Shown in pieces: positions 1 to 7,045 of a DNA stretch of 46,646 nucleotides (within the stretch, counting starts at the first letter, position 1; each line of letters starts with the position of its first letter). The notes beneath the pieces were generated by a model. That model did no database searches. It was not told the origin of the DNA and saw only the letters and a program-made list of their open reading frames with translations. The DNA lies in assembly GCA_009787775.1 (NCBI GenBank), contig WQSQ01000009.1:1-46646 (forward strand), read 5' to 3'. This stretch comes from Treponema sp. GTDB lineage: Bacteria > Spirochaetota > Spirochaetia > Treponematales > Breznakiellaceae. The translations under genes were made by a program, and so were the position numbers.

Positions 1-1
1 C

Positions 2-808
2 GAAGGCAAAGTGACGGAAGTCTCAGGCGCAGACACATTTACACTGAAGCCGAATGATGAAAGCAAGCCCGCCATTACCGCGAAAGTTTCCGGCACTAAC
101 ACATTAACCGCTTTAACACCTGATGAAGGAACAGTTATAGTATGGGACAACGGCAGCCAGACAACCGCGCCCGGCGCTGCAATAGAGCCTCCCACAACAC
201 AGCCTTCTACCCCCTCAGGCGGCGCAATTACCGTAACCAATCAACAGTTATATGAATATGATTGGGAAACAGATGAATTTACCGCGTCTTCAAAAACCGG
301 TAAAGCATATAACGAATACGGATTTTGGGATGAAGAAATAGGAGAATACATAATATTTGATAAAATCGAAATCGGCACGGTAACCAATGGAAAAATCAGC
401 TTTAAACTGCAAGAAGCCCCGCCTGTATCACAATTACATGATTTGGCTGAATTATGGGGTGAATTTGGTCCCAATGTTACTCAAACCCCCAATAACGCTA
501 AAGCTGAATTTGCTACTTTGGTTTTCTATGACAGTGACGATAATAGACACGTATTTGGTTGTTTCAGTTTCAGTTCTTCTTTGGATTCTCATATCCTCTA
601 TGTTGACAGGAATGCAAACATAACCGGAGTCGAAATCATAGAAGATGAATATTATTATGAGGAAACCTGGTTTAATATGAATTTAAAAACCGGCTGGAAT
701 ATTTGTTATTTTATTCAGGATGATGATAATGAAGAAATCTATAAGTTTACTACCACTTTACCAGATGGCGCCGGCCAGTTGAATTGGGGCTATGGTGTTA
801 GACCCTAG
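2..808 (+). CDS. Secreted or surface protein, C-terminal part (5' end outside window)
   Basis: The reading frame is open from base 2 and already coding before the first possible GTG at 11, so the gene begins upstream of the window. About 268 residues are visible. The first 45 or so resemble a beta-rich repeat or carbohydrate-binding-like module (alternating Thr/Val/Gly). A Pro/Thr/Ser-rich linker follows around residues 58-75. The rest is an acidic, aromatic-rich domain (many Asp, Glu, Tyr, Trp) with no catalytic motif I recognise. Composition and linker fit an exported or cell-surface protein, but the signal peptide would lie outside the window. It ends in TAG at 806-808 and is followed by a tandem-repeat region. 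Function is unknown; confidence applies to the gene being real and partial. Confidence 0.7.
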   Translation, partial: EGKVTEVSGADTFTLKPNDESKPAITAKVSGTNTLTALTPDEGTVIVWDNGSQTTAPGAAIEPPTTQPSTPSGGAITVTNQQLYEYDWETDEFTASSKTGKAYNEYGFWDEEIGEYIIFDKIEIGTVTNGKISFKLQEAPPVSQLHDLAELWGEFGPNVTQTPNNAKAEFATLVFYDSDDNRHVFGCFSFSSSLDSHILYVDRNANITGVEIIEDEYYYEETWFNMNLKTGWNICYFIQDDDNEEIYKFTTTLPDGAGQLNWGYGVRP

Positions 809-848
809 GCGCTCTTTTAGGCAAAAACAACCGTAATTCATAAACACC

Positions 849-1009
849 AAGGCTTGGTGTGAGATCGCGTCAAGCTTTGGTGTGGGATCGCGTCAAGGCT
901 TGGTGCGGGATCGCGTCAAGCTTTGGTGTGAGATCGCGTCAAGCCTTGGTGCGGGATCGCGTCAAGCTTTGGTGTAGGATCGCGTCAAGCTTTGGTGCGG
1001 GATCGCATC
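849..1009. repeat. Tandem array of seven 23-bp units (array 1)
   Basis: Seven units start at 849, 872, 895, 918, 941, 964 and 987, each exactly 23 bp. A truncated eighth copy begins at 1010. Each unit starts AAGCTTTGGTG or a one- or two-base variant and ends GATCGCGTC. Variation is concentrated in the middle (TGAG, TGGG, CGGG, TAGG) and at the fourth to fifth bases. The array fills most of the gap between the upstream surface-protein gene and the Rpn-family gene at 1133. The rest of the gap (810-848 and 1011-1132) shows nothing recognisable except the SD of the next gene. There are no spacers of differing sequence, so it is not a CRISPR array. Confidence 0.95.
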
Positions 1010-1132
1010 AAGGCTGTCACATTGTAACAATAAAAACATTTTTTCCTTTTCGATCATGCAAAGCAGCATATTTGAACCCATATAAGGTAAGCCTTTTTAA
1101 TGAAGGTTTTATCTTTGCCCTGTGAGGCGGCT

Positions 1133-2014
1133 ATGGATTCAAATATAAACAGAAAACATAAAGACAGTGTATTTTCCGCTCTGTTCAGTATGCCGGAAGT
1201 ATTACGCGAACTTTATTCCGCTATCGAAGGCATTGATGTACCCAAGGACGCAATTATCAATATCAATACATTATCCGATGTCCTTTATATGTGCCAGATT
1301 AACGATATCTCTTTTACAATTGATGATCGTATTGTGGTGCTAATCGAACATCAGTCGACAATTAACAACAATGTGCCGGTAAGGCTCTTAATGTACATCG
1401 CGCATGTTTATGAAAAGATACTGGAGCGTGATAAACTGTACCATAAGAAACAGATAGAAATCCCTATACCTGAGTTTTTTATTCTTTATAACGGCACTGA
1501 ACCTTACCCGGATCATACGGTATTAAAATTATCAACGGCTTTTAAAAACATTAAAAACCTGAAACTGTATCAAGACAGTCTCCCGCTTGAGTTAATCGTT
1601 CATGTGTATAACATCAATCAAGGCCGGAACAGTGAAATACTCAAAAAGTGTAAAACTCTTGAAAGCTACAGCATATTCATTGAAAAGATAAGGGAGTTGA
1701 ATAAAGACACACCTCTTGATGAATCAGTAAAAGCCGCTGTAAAATACTGTGTTGAGAATAATATTCTAAAGAGCTTTCTAAGAAGCCATGGCTCGGAGGT
1801 TATTAATATGCTGACAGATGATATAACCATTGATGAAATAGTAGCAGTTAGAAGTAAGGAAGCCTGGGAAGACGGTCTGGAGGAAGGCCGTGAAAAAGAG
1901 CGTAATTATTTTCTTGAACTGCTGGATCAAGGCCTTTCAGTCAATGAAATAAAACAACGTCTATCCTGTACACAAACTGCAAACAGTTTAAATAATGCCC
2001 AAACCGTACACTAG
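1133..2014 (+). CDS. Rpn-family recombination-promoting nuclease / PD-(D/E)XK transposase-like protein
   Basis: 293 residues. The N-terminal half has the layout of Rpn/YhgA-like proteins: an early HKDSVFSALFS segment, then an ID-D-R beta strand leading into VVLIEHQS around residues 67-75. That E-x-Q element is the usual PD-(D/E)XK-type active-site strand of the family. The C-terminus is charged (EAWEDGLEEGREKER, near residues 243-257) and ends in a short helix resembling NEIKQRL, also typical. ATG at 1133 is chosen because TGAGGCGG at 1121-1130 sits just before it; an in-frame ATG at 1100 lacks a ribosome site. Rpn proteins are known as RecA-independent DNA nucleases that stimulate recombination; activity here is inferred. 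A broken relative lies at 24356-24678. Confidence 0.85.
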   Translation: MDSNINRKHKDSVFSALFSMPEVLRELYSAIEGIDVPKDAIININTLSDVLYMCQINDISFTIDDRIVVLIEHQSTINNNVPVRLLMYIAHVYEKILERDKLYHKKQIEIPIPEFFILYNGTEPYPDHTVLKLSTAFKNIKNLKLYQDSLPLELIVHVYNINQGRNSEILKKCKTLESYSIFIEKIRELNKDTPLDESVKAAVKYCVENNILKSFLRSHGSEVINMLTDDITIDEIVAVRSKEAWEDGLEEGREKERNYFLELLDQGLSVNEIKQRLSCTQTANSLNNAQTVH

Positions 2015-2100
2015 CGTAAACATTTATAGCCCTTTGCGTTATGACGATATTGCTTCAATGCTGTTGAACCATTCTTGAATGGCGCTCCTTTAAAATAATG

Positions 2101-2131
2101 TTGACTGTGCCTTGTTTGCTTTTGCTATACA
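2101..2131 (+). promoter_or_regulatory. Candidate sigma70 promoter with extended -10 before the cyclase gene
   Basis: TTGACT at 2101-2106 is followed after 19 bp by TATACA at 2126-2131, preceded by TG at 2123-2124 (extended -10). The spacing is longer than ideal. A start site near 2138 would serve the cyclase gene from either possible start codon. The rest of 2015-2323 holds a small CCATTC/GAATGG hairpin at 2069-2082 and an AT-rich stretch at 2166-2194, and no other gene I can support. Confidence 0.35.
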
Positions 2132-2323
2132 GACGGGGCAATACGCAGTCAGAGCTGTTCTGAAATATCAATTAATTTATTATTAATAAATCATATCGCA
2201 ATGGTTTTGTCAGCCCGCCTGCTGCTTGCCGTACACTGCCTGTACAGCAGGATTAAACAAGAGCTGCCGGTATACATCAAGATTGTCTTATCAAACAGCA
2301 GTGTTCCGTGCTATATTGGTGCA

Positions 2324-3025
2324 ATGGACACTACTCTCTTAAACGAACTTAGCACCTCGGAGAACAAAAGCCGCGGCCTTATATTGGATATCGGTGCGAT
2401 CGAAGGGCTGAAGAAAATGCCGGTTGATGTGTTTGAGGGCATGTATCTTGGCAGAGTCCACAATAAAGCCCTGATTTTATGCCTGGATATACGCAATTTC
2501 AGCGATTTTTTGTGCAATAACGATGACGACACTGTCTTTAAGCTTATCAAGGAATTTACATCGAACCTTTTGTCCTGCATCAATCAATTCGGCTACGGCT
2601 GCTCATATTACAAGCTTATGGGAGACGGCGTCTTTGTTATCTGGGACGAAACTACAGACAAATCCATAAAAGAAGCGCTGACAATATTTGATTTATATAC
2701 CGAATTCCTGAACGAGGAACTGTTCAAGCAGTACGACAGCTTAAGTCTTGCGGGAGCGCTGGTGACGGAGAAGGTATACAAGTTTGAAATATCGGCTGAA
2801 TTATCCGAACTTAAATACCGCGATTATGTCGGCTACGGAATTAACCTCGCCTGCAGGCTGCAGACACTGGCAAGGGCCAACGAACTTGTATTAAACGAGA
2901 TACTTGTCAACTCATGGGCTGTCGCGTACAGAGTCGATGAGACGGAGAAAATGCACCTCGACCTTCTGCATCTTAAAGGCTTAAAGGAAGAGGACAGAAA
3001 GCGCGTATTTTTCTATAAAAAATAG
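2324..3025 (+). CDS. Class III adenylate/guanylate cyclase domain protein
   Basis: 233 residues from ATG 2324. The cyclase fold covers roughly residues 48-233. Metal-binding Asp55 lies in LDIRNFSDF and Asp101 in LMGDGVFV. Asn174 and Arg178 in GINLACRL match the transition-state Asn/Arg pair of class III cyclases, so the catalytic set looks complete. There is no membrane segment or obvious sensor domain; the 45 residues before the domain are unassigned. An in-frame ATG at 2201 would add 41 residues, but neither start has a good ribosome site and the extension is not family-like. It could make cAMP, cGMP or another cyclic nucleotide; substrate cannot be told from sequence alone. Confidence 0.8.
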   Translation: MDTTLLNELSTSENKSRGLILDIGAIEGLKKMPVDVFEGMYLGRVHNKALILCLDIRNFSDFLCNNDDDTVFKLIKEFTSNLLSCINQFGYGCSYYKLMGDGVFVIWDETTDKSIKEALTIFDLYTEFLNEELFKQYDSLSLAGALVTEKVYKFEISAELSELKYRDYVGYGINLACRLQTLARANELVLNEILVNSWAVAYRVDETEKMHLDLLHLKGLKEEDRKRVFFYKK

Positions 3026-3046
3026 CCGTATTTCATGCGCGCTTTC
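2997..3046 (+). terminator. Possible hairpin at the end of the cyclase gene
   Basis: GAAAGCGCG at 2997-3005 pairs with CGCGCTTTC at 3038-3046, spanning the stop codon at 3023-3025. The loop is long (32 nt) and no clear T-run follows, so termination is only possible. Confidence 0.25.
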
Positions 3047-3106
3047 ACTTTCCCGGCGGATATTCCAAGGTAGTTCCCGTCAAATATTTTTGATATATTT
3101 AATCAG

Positions 3107-5353
3107 ATGAATACTATCGAATTGCTCGCTCCGGCGGGTTCTCCGGAGGCGCTTGATGCTGCCGCAGGAGAAGGGGCGGACGCTGTATATCTGGGTCTTA
3201 AAGATTTTAACGCGCGCATGAGAAGCGTTAATTTTACATACGCGCAGTTTGAGGGAGCGCTTCGTTCCCTTCACCGGACAGGGAAAAAAGTTTATGTTGC
3301 CGTAAACACGGTTTTTGAGCAAAGGGAAGCGGATCGAATGTATCAGCTTCTGAAATATCTTTCACAGCAGGAGCCTGACGCGGTTATTGTTCAGGATTTC
3401 GGCGTTGTTGAAATGGCGCGTACAGAGTTTCCGTCTTTAAGGCTTCACGCGTCTACACAGATGAATATAGCCAGTGCAAGAGGGGCAAACGCTCTTTCAC
3501 GCCACGGAATTTCCCGTGTCGTGCTTGCGCGCGAGCTTTCCCTGCAAGAGCTTAAAAGCATAAAAAAAGAAACCAATCTTGAGCTTGAAGTCTTTGTTCA
3601 CGGGGCTTTATGTATAAGCGTATCAGGCGTCTGTCTTTTTTCCAGTTTTCTCGGCGGCAAATCAGCCAACAGGGGAATGTGCACTCAGGCGTGCAGAAGG
3701 CTTTATTCGCAGCATAGCTTCCAGCGTTCGCAGTATAAAACAACGGACGCAGATGAAAAAGAGAGCGGCTATTACTTCAGCCCCAGCGACCTGCAGCTTC
3801 TGGAAAACGTGCCTGACCTTGCGGAAGCGGGGATTAAAGCTTTAAAGATTGAAGGCCGCATGAAAAGCGCGTCCTATGTGGGAGCGGTGGTTTCAGCTTA
3901 CAGGCTTGTTGTTGACGCTGTCTCAGGCGGCGATGAAGAAGAAATCAGGCGGAGTATTAAACAGGGTCAGGAGATTCTGCGCAATGATTTCGCAAGACCC
4001 AAGACCAAATATTTGTTTATGGGTCCGGGAGACGGGACAGAGGAAAAAGGAGAGCGAAGAGTATTGGACTGGCTGAATCCAGGGCAGGACGGCGGAACTG
4101 GAATCAGCCTTGGGACTATTCAAAAGGTAAAGGGCGCAGGCGAAGAAAGAAAAGCGCTTATTTCTCCTCCGCATGGAATTGTGCCTTCTGTCCGTGATTC
4201 TGTTCGAATACACTCAAGCGATGATACAGGAAGGACTTTGCATAAACTTACATTCACGGAAAACTCAGGCAGCTGTTGTTGGATATCCGCGCCTGCCTGT
4301 AAGATCGGCGATCATGTTTACCTGATACAGACAAAAGAGATGAGAAAACGTTATGCGCCGGTAATTTCGCAGCGTGCGCAAAGCGGCACAGGCAAAGGGC
4401 CCGGCAGGGAAAAAGCGCCTGTTGCGCAAATAACAGTAAAAAAACGGGAACAAACAGAGAAATCTGCAGCGGTATTTCCCGAAGGATTGTATGTCGCGGT
4501 TTCCCGCCCTGAGGATTTGTACATAGTGCAGTCATCCCGCCCCGTAAGAGTTATGCTCTCCATGACGCACAGGAATGTAAAATACTTGCTGGCTGACAAC
4601 TCAGGCAAGCTGCTGCCTTTTAAACCTGCCGAAATTATACTGACGCTGGATCCTTTCTTCCCTCAGAATACGGCATCATGTAATGATGAAGACGAAACAA
4701 CGGCACAAGAGATTAAACAACTGATTGAGAAGGGCTATCGTCAATATATAGTAAATAATCCCGGGCATTTTTCGCTGTTCAGGGGATTTGATAATGTAAA
4801 GCTGATAGCAGGGCCGTGGCTTTATATGTTTAATTCGTGGGCGCTGTCTTTCGTGTCTTCGTTCGGCGCAGACGGTTTTATTTCGCCGTTTGAGAATAAC
4901 CGCCAAAACCTTGAAAGAACGCTGGGTATGGGCAAACATGCAGACGAAAGTAAAAACGGCAGGAAGAAACAGGGAAGAAAAGCGTCTCCTCTACGTTCCA
5001 GCTTTTTTATAACGGTTTTTGCGTGGCCTCCGCTTTTTAACATAAGGGCGGATATCAGTTCTGTAGTTAAGTTTAAGTCCTTTGCCGATAACAAGAACGA
5101 AGTGTTTAATATAAGCTCAGGCAGTGAGGGAACACGTGTATATCCGGATAAATACTTTTCCATTGTTGACAAGATTCCGTTCTTAAAAGAGGCAGGGTTC
5201 TGCCGTTTTATCATTGACCTGACAGGACAAGTGTTAAAGAAGTCAAACTACCGCGACTTAATGAAGACGGTCAATGAAAAAGACGGTATTATAAGGCCCC
5301 TGCCTCATTCCAGCCGTTTCAACTGGAAAGACGGTTTTTATTCAGGCTCCTAG
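3107..5353 (+). CDS. Peptidase U32-family protein (RlhA/YrrO-like, probable Fe-S protein)
   Basis: 748 residues. The N-terminus (IELLAPAGSPEALDAA) and the block EVFVHGALCISVSGVC at residues 161-176 are the U32 signature. Cys169, Cys176, Cys192 and Cys196 have the spacing of the four cysteines that bind an iron-sulfur cluster in studied U32 proteins. EGRMKSASYVGAVVSAYR near residue 250 is also conserved. The long C-terminal half resembles the extension of E. coli RlhA, which hydroxylates a 23S rRNA cytidine; other U32 proteins act in tRNA hydroxylation, ubiquinone synthesis or collagen cleavage. An rRNA or tRNA hydroxylation role is an inference. No Shine-Dalgarno precedes ATG 3107. The stop codon lies in a GGCTCCT/AGGAGCC hairpin at 5345-5360, convergent with ssb. 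Confidence 0.85.
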   Translation: MNTIELLAPAGSPEALDAAAGEGADAVYLGLKDFNARMRSVNFTYAQFEGALRSLHRTGKKVYVAVNTVFEQREADRMYQLLKYLSQQEPDAVIVQDFGVVEMARTEFPSLRLHASTQMNIASARGANALSRHGISRVVLARELSLQELKSIKKETNLELEVFVHGALCISVSGVCLFSSFLGGKSANRGMCTQACRRLYSQHSFQRSQYKTTDADEKESGYYFSPSDLQLLENVPDLAEAGIKALKIEGRMKSASYVGAVVSAYRLVVDAVSGGDEEEIRRSIKQGQEILRNDFARPKTKYLFMGPGDGTEEKGERRVLDWLNPGQDGGTGISLGTIQKVKGAGEERKALISPPHGIVPSVRDSVRIHSSDDTGRTLHKLTFTENSGSCCWISAPACKIGDHVYLIQTKEMRKRYAPVISQRAQSGTGKGPGREKAPVAQITVKKREQTEKSAAVFPEGLYVAVSRPEDLYIVQSSRPVRVMLSMTHRNVKYLLADNSGKLLPFKPAEIILTLDPFFPQNTASCNDEDETTAQEIKQLIEKGYRQYIVNNPGHFSLFRGFDNVKLIAGPWLYMFNSWALSFVSSFGADGFISPFENNRQNLERTLGMGKHADESKNGRKKQGRKASPLRSSFFITVFAWPPLFNIRADISSVVKFKSFADNKNEVFNISSGSEGTRVYPDKYFSIVDKIPFLKEAGFCRFIIDLTGQVLKKSNYRDLMKTVNEKDGIIRPLPHSSRFNWKDGFYSGS

Positions 5354-5366
5354 AGGAGCCTCCGGA

Positions 5367-5810
5367 CTAGAACACAACGGCTTCAAGTTCATTCCGTACC
5401 CCTGCAGAGACAATCTCAGCGGAATCTCCGTCGGCAAGCCCGCAATCTTCGCAGGCGGCACAAACAGGTTTTTCATCTTTCTTAAACTCAGGACGAAATT
5501 CTACATGTTCCGCTACAATAGTAATCCTTGAACGTGGCTTGCCGTCCGCGTCATTCCAGCGGTCCTGCTTCAAGCGGCCTACAACGCGCACGCCGCGTCC
5601 TTTCCTGCCTTTTTCGTAACAGGCTTCTGCAAGACGCGCCCATGTTTCCACATCGAAGAAGGAGACTTCCTTTTCAAAACCCGAGTCCTGCTTGTAAAAA
5701 CGGTTAGACGCAAGACTCATTGTACAGACCTGCGTTCCTTTGGGCGTGGATCGAAGCAGAGGGTCTCTGACCAGATTACCTTCGATAAGAATAGAATTGA
5801 GGTTGTTCAT
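5367..5810 (-). CDS. ssb: Single-stranded DNA-binding protein
   Basis: 147 residues from ATG 5810. The OB-fold covers about residues 1-108: LNSILIEGNLVRDP, then the VSFFDVETWARLAE strand, GVRVVGRLKQDRW, and ITIVAEHVEFRP. The ATG at 5810 is preferred over the in-frame ATG at 5816 because AGAGGAGG abuts 5816 and is 6 nt from 5810. SSB binds single-stranded DNA in replication and repair. The tail is unusual: after the OB-fold comes a short C-x2-C-x2-C stretch (CAACEDC), and the C-terminus is ELEAVVF rather than the acidic DDDIPF-like tip that recruits partner proteins. No rpsF or rpsR neighbours are present, so this may not be the operon-borne SSB copy. Confidence 0.9.
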   Translation of the reverse strand: MNNLNSILIEGNLVRDPLLRSTPKGTQVCTMSLASNRFYKQDSGFEKEVSFFDVETWARLAEACYEKGRKGRGVRVVGRLKQDRWNDADGKPRSRITIVAEHVEFRPEFKKDEKPVCAACEDCGLADGDSAEIVSAGVRNELEAVVF

Positions 5811-5986
5811 ATACATCCTCCTCTGTAAGATCCGGCAGCAGTCTACCGCCGGCTATGAATTAACCGGACAGGAAAATCCATAGATACCCTTTATGGGTGT
5901 ATACAGCGCGTTTCGCATGACTGAAAACAAAAAAAGAATGAGAAAAGCCTGAATCTTTCTTAAAACTCTCAACGGTTTGCTGACGC

Positions 5987-6126
5987 AAAGCCTTGTACAG
6001 CTCGTTGTACAAAGCTTTGTACAGCTCGTTGTACAAAGCCTGTACAGCCCGTTGTACAAAGCCTGTACAGTCCGTTGTACAAGGCTATTACAACACTTTG
6101 TACAAGGCTGTTACAAACCTTTGTAC
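5987..6126. repeat. Tandem array of six 23-24-bp units rich in TTGTAC (array 2)
   Basis: Units begin at 5987 and 6011 (24 bp each), then 6035, 6058, 6081 and 6104 (23 bp each). A typical unit is AAAGCCTGTACAG, a CCCG or TCCG core, then TTGTAC. Most units therefore carry two TGTAC half-palindromes on opposite faces of the core. The last two units have drifted to TTACAA in place of the first site. The array lies in the 413-bp gap (5811-6223) between the divergently placed ssb and receiver genes. Apart from the ssb ribosome site at 5817-5825, I see no other element in the gap. Confidence 0.95.
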
Positions 6127-6223
6127 GGTTATGCCGCGGTTATGCAGTTTCTCGGGCAGAAGCTCTGTAAAACTATGATTTTTATTTTTTGTGCGGTATT
6201 TTGGGCAGCGTATAGCGCGGTTT

Positions 6224-6565
6224 TTAGAAATATTCCCTTAATTTATCTTTCCAGTTGCCGCCTTTTTGGATGGTTGCCTTAACGCCCATGGTTTCCAGGT
6301 TTTTGATACGATCTTCGTTTCCGCTGCTTGTTACCGCTATAATGGTCATGGAATGGCCTGAATACTGGAGCTGCCTGATTAGGTCTTCGCCGGTCATGTC
6401 GGCCAGTTCAAGGCCGGTGATTACGCAGGATACTTTTCGGGTTCCAACCTCATTTAGTACATCATCTCCCTTATCAAAACCGTCGGAATCAACGCCAAGT
6501 TCCGCTAAAAAAACCTTTGTTACTTTGCGGAAAAAACCGCTATTGTCAGCATGGATAACGTACAT
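6224..6565 (-). CDS. Stand-alone receiver-like protein lacking the phospho-acceptor Asp
   Basis: 113 residues with the length and pattern of a single CheY-like receiver: HADNSGFFRK near the start (residues 5-14), the loop VITGLELADMTGEDL in the middle, VTSSG, and an IQKGG near the end that supplies the usual Lys. Aligned on the LADMTG turn (normally MPxMxG), the residue that should be the phosphorylated Asp is Gly, so conventional phosphorylation seems impossible. The N-terminal Asp is kept. No output domain is attached. Start ATG 6565 is supported by GAGGAG five bases upstream. It may act as a phosphorylation-independent partner or scaffold; no partner gene adjoins it. Confidence 0.7.
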   Translation of the reverse strand: MYVIHADNSGFFRKVTKVFLAELGVDSDGFDKGDDVLNEVGTRKVSCVITGLELADMTGEDLIRQLQYSGHSMTIIAVTSSGNEDRIKNLETMGVKATIQKGGNWKDKLREYF

Positions 6566-6700
6566 GGAAACTCCTCAATCCAGCAATTGTACACCCTAAA
6601 ATACGGGTACGCCACTGTAAATTCAACAATGACAGTACGCTGTAAAAGTCCATTGTTATTCCCCGATCTGAAAATTACGATTTATATTTGAGCATTAATA

Positions 6701-6729
6701 TTGACAAGAGAATAATTGTTTATCATAAT
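6701..6729 (+). promoter_or_regulatory. Candidate distal promoter of the sugar ABC operon
   Basis: A perfect TTGACA at 6701-6706 is followed after 17 bp by CATAAT at 6724-6729, a good sigma70-type match. If used for the importer it would give a leader of about 310 nt. Confidence 0.4.
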
Positions 6730-6994
6730 AATCCTGATGATTCAAATTGCAAATAAAACAAAACTGCTGTCTCCTGTCTCCGTATTCATGTCGATTATGC
6801 CTCCAGCCGGTAATATAAAATCTCCAGTACAATTATTATACGAAGGTCGGTGAGAGGGATAAATACTGTTGAATAATAATGCCATAAAAACAGTCTGCTC
6901 CCTCCTTCCGTTGACATATTTAGCAAAAACACTGCGTTTCCGTATTAAATCGAACATTAAAATCTCTCCATATCCTGTCTCTTTATATCTGCCG

Positions 6995-7027
6995 TTGGCG
7001 GATTTGAAATAAGTCCGTTATACGGAC
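6995..7027 (+). promoter_or_regulatory. Candidate proximal promoter with overlapping operator-like palindrome
   Basis: TTGGCG at 6995-7000 and TATACG at 7019-7024 are 18 bp apart. The -10 lies inside the inverted repeat GTCCGT-TAT-ACGGAC at 7013-7027, which ends 5 bp before the SD region of the binding-protein gene. That position fits a repressor site blocking transcription. No regulator gene adjoins it, so the protein that would bind is unknown. Confidence 0.35.
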
Positions 7028-7045
7028 AATTTGAAGGAGTACGAT

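Larger units (their letters stand above)
6566..7045. other. 480-bp intergenic region upstream of the sugar importer
   Basis: It contains two candidate promoters (6701-6729 and 6995-7024), a short perfect inverted repeat at 7013-7027 and the ribosome site of the binding protein. A minus-strand reading frame at 6742-6957 (71 codons) has GGAGAG seven bases before its ATG, but its product has no recognisable motif and reads across AT-rich sequence, so I do not call it a gene. Confidence 0.5.

Noticed and set aside
849-1009. Possible CRISPR array
   Set aside because: Units are contiguous with no unique spacers, and no cas genes are present.
859-1125. Plus-strand frame of 88 codons through array 1
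   Set aside because: It only reads the 23-bp repeats in successive frames, giving a peptide repeated every 23 residues; no ribosome site and it overlaps the Rpn start.
5977-6282. Plus-strand frames through array 2
   Set aside because: Products are low-complexity translations of the TTGTAC units; one runs antisense into the receiver gene.
6742-6957. Minus-strand frame of 71 codons with GGAGAG upstream
   Set aside because: No recognisable motif, poor coding character, and it lies between two candidate promoters of the opposite strand; left as unsupported.
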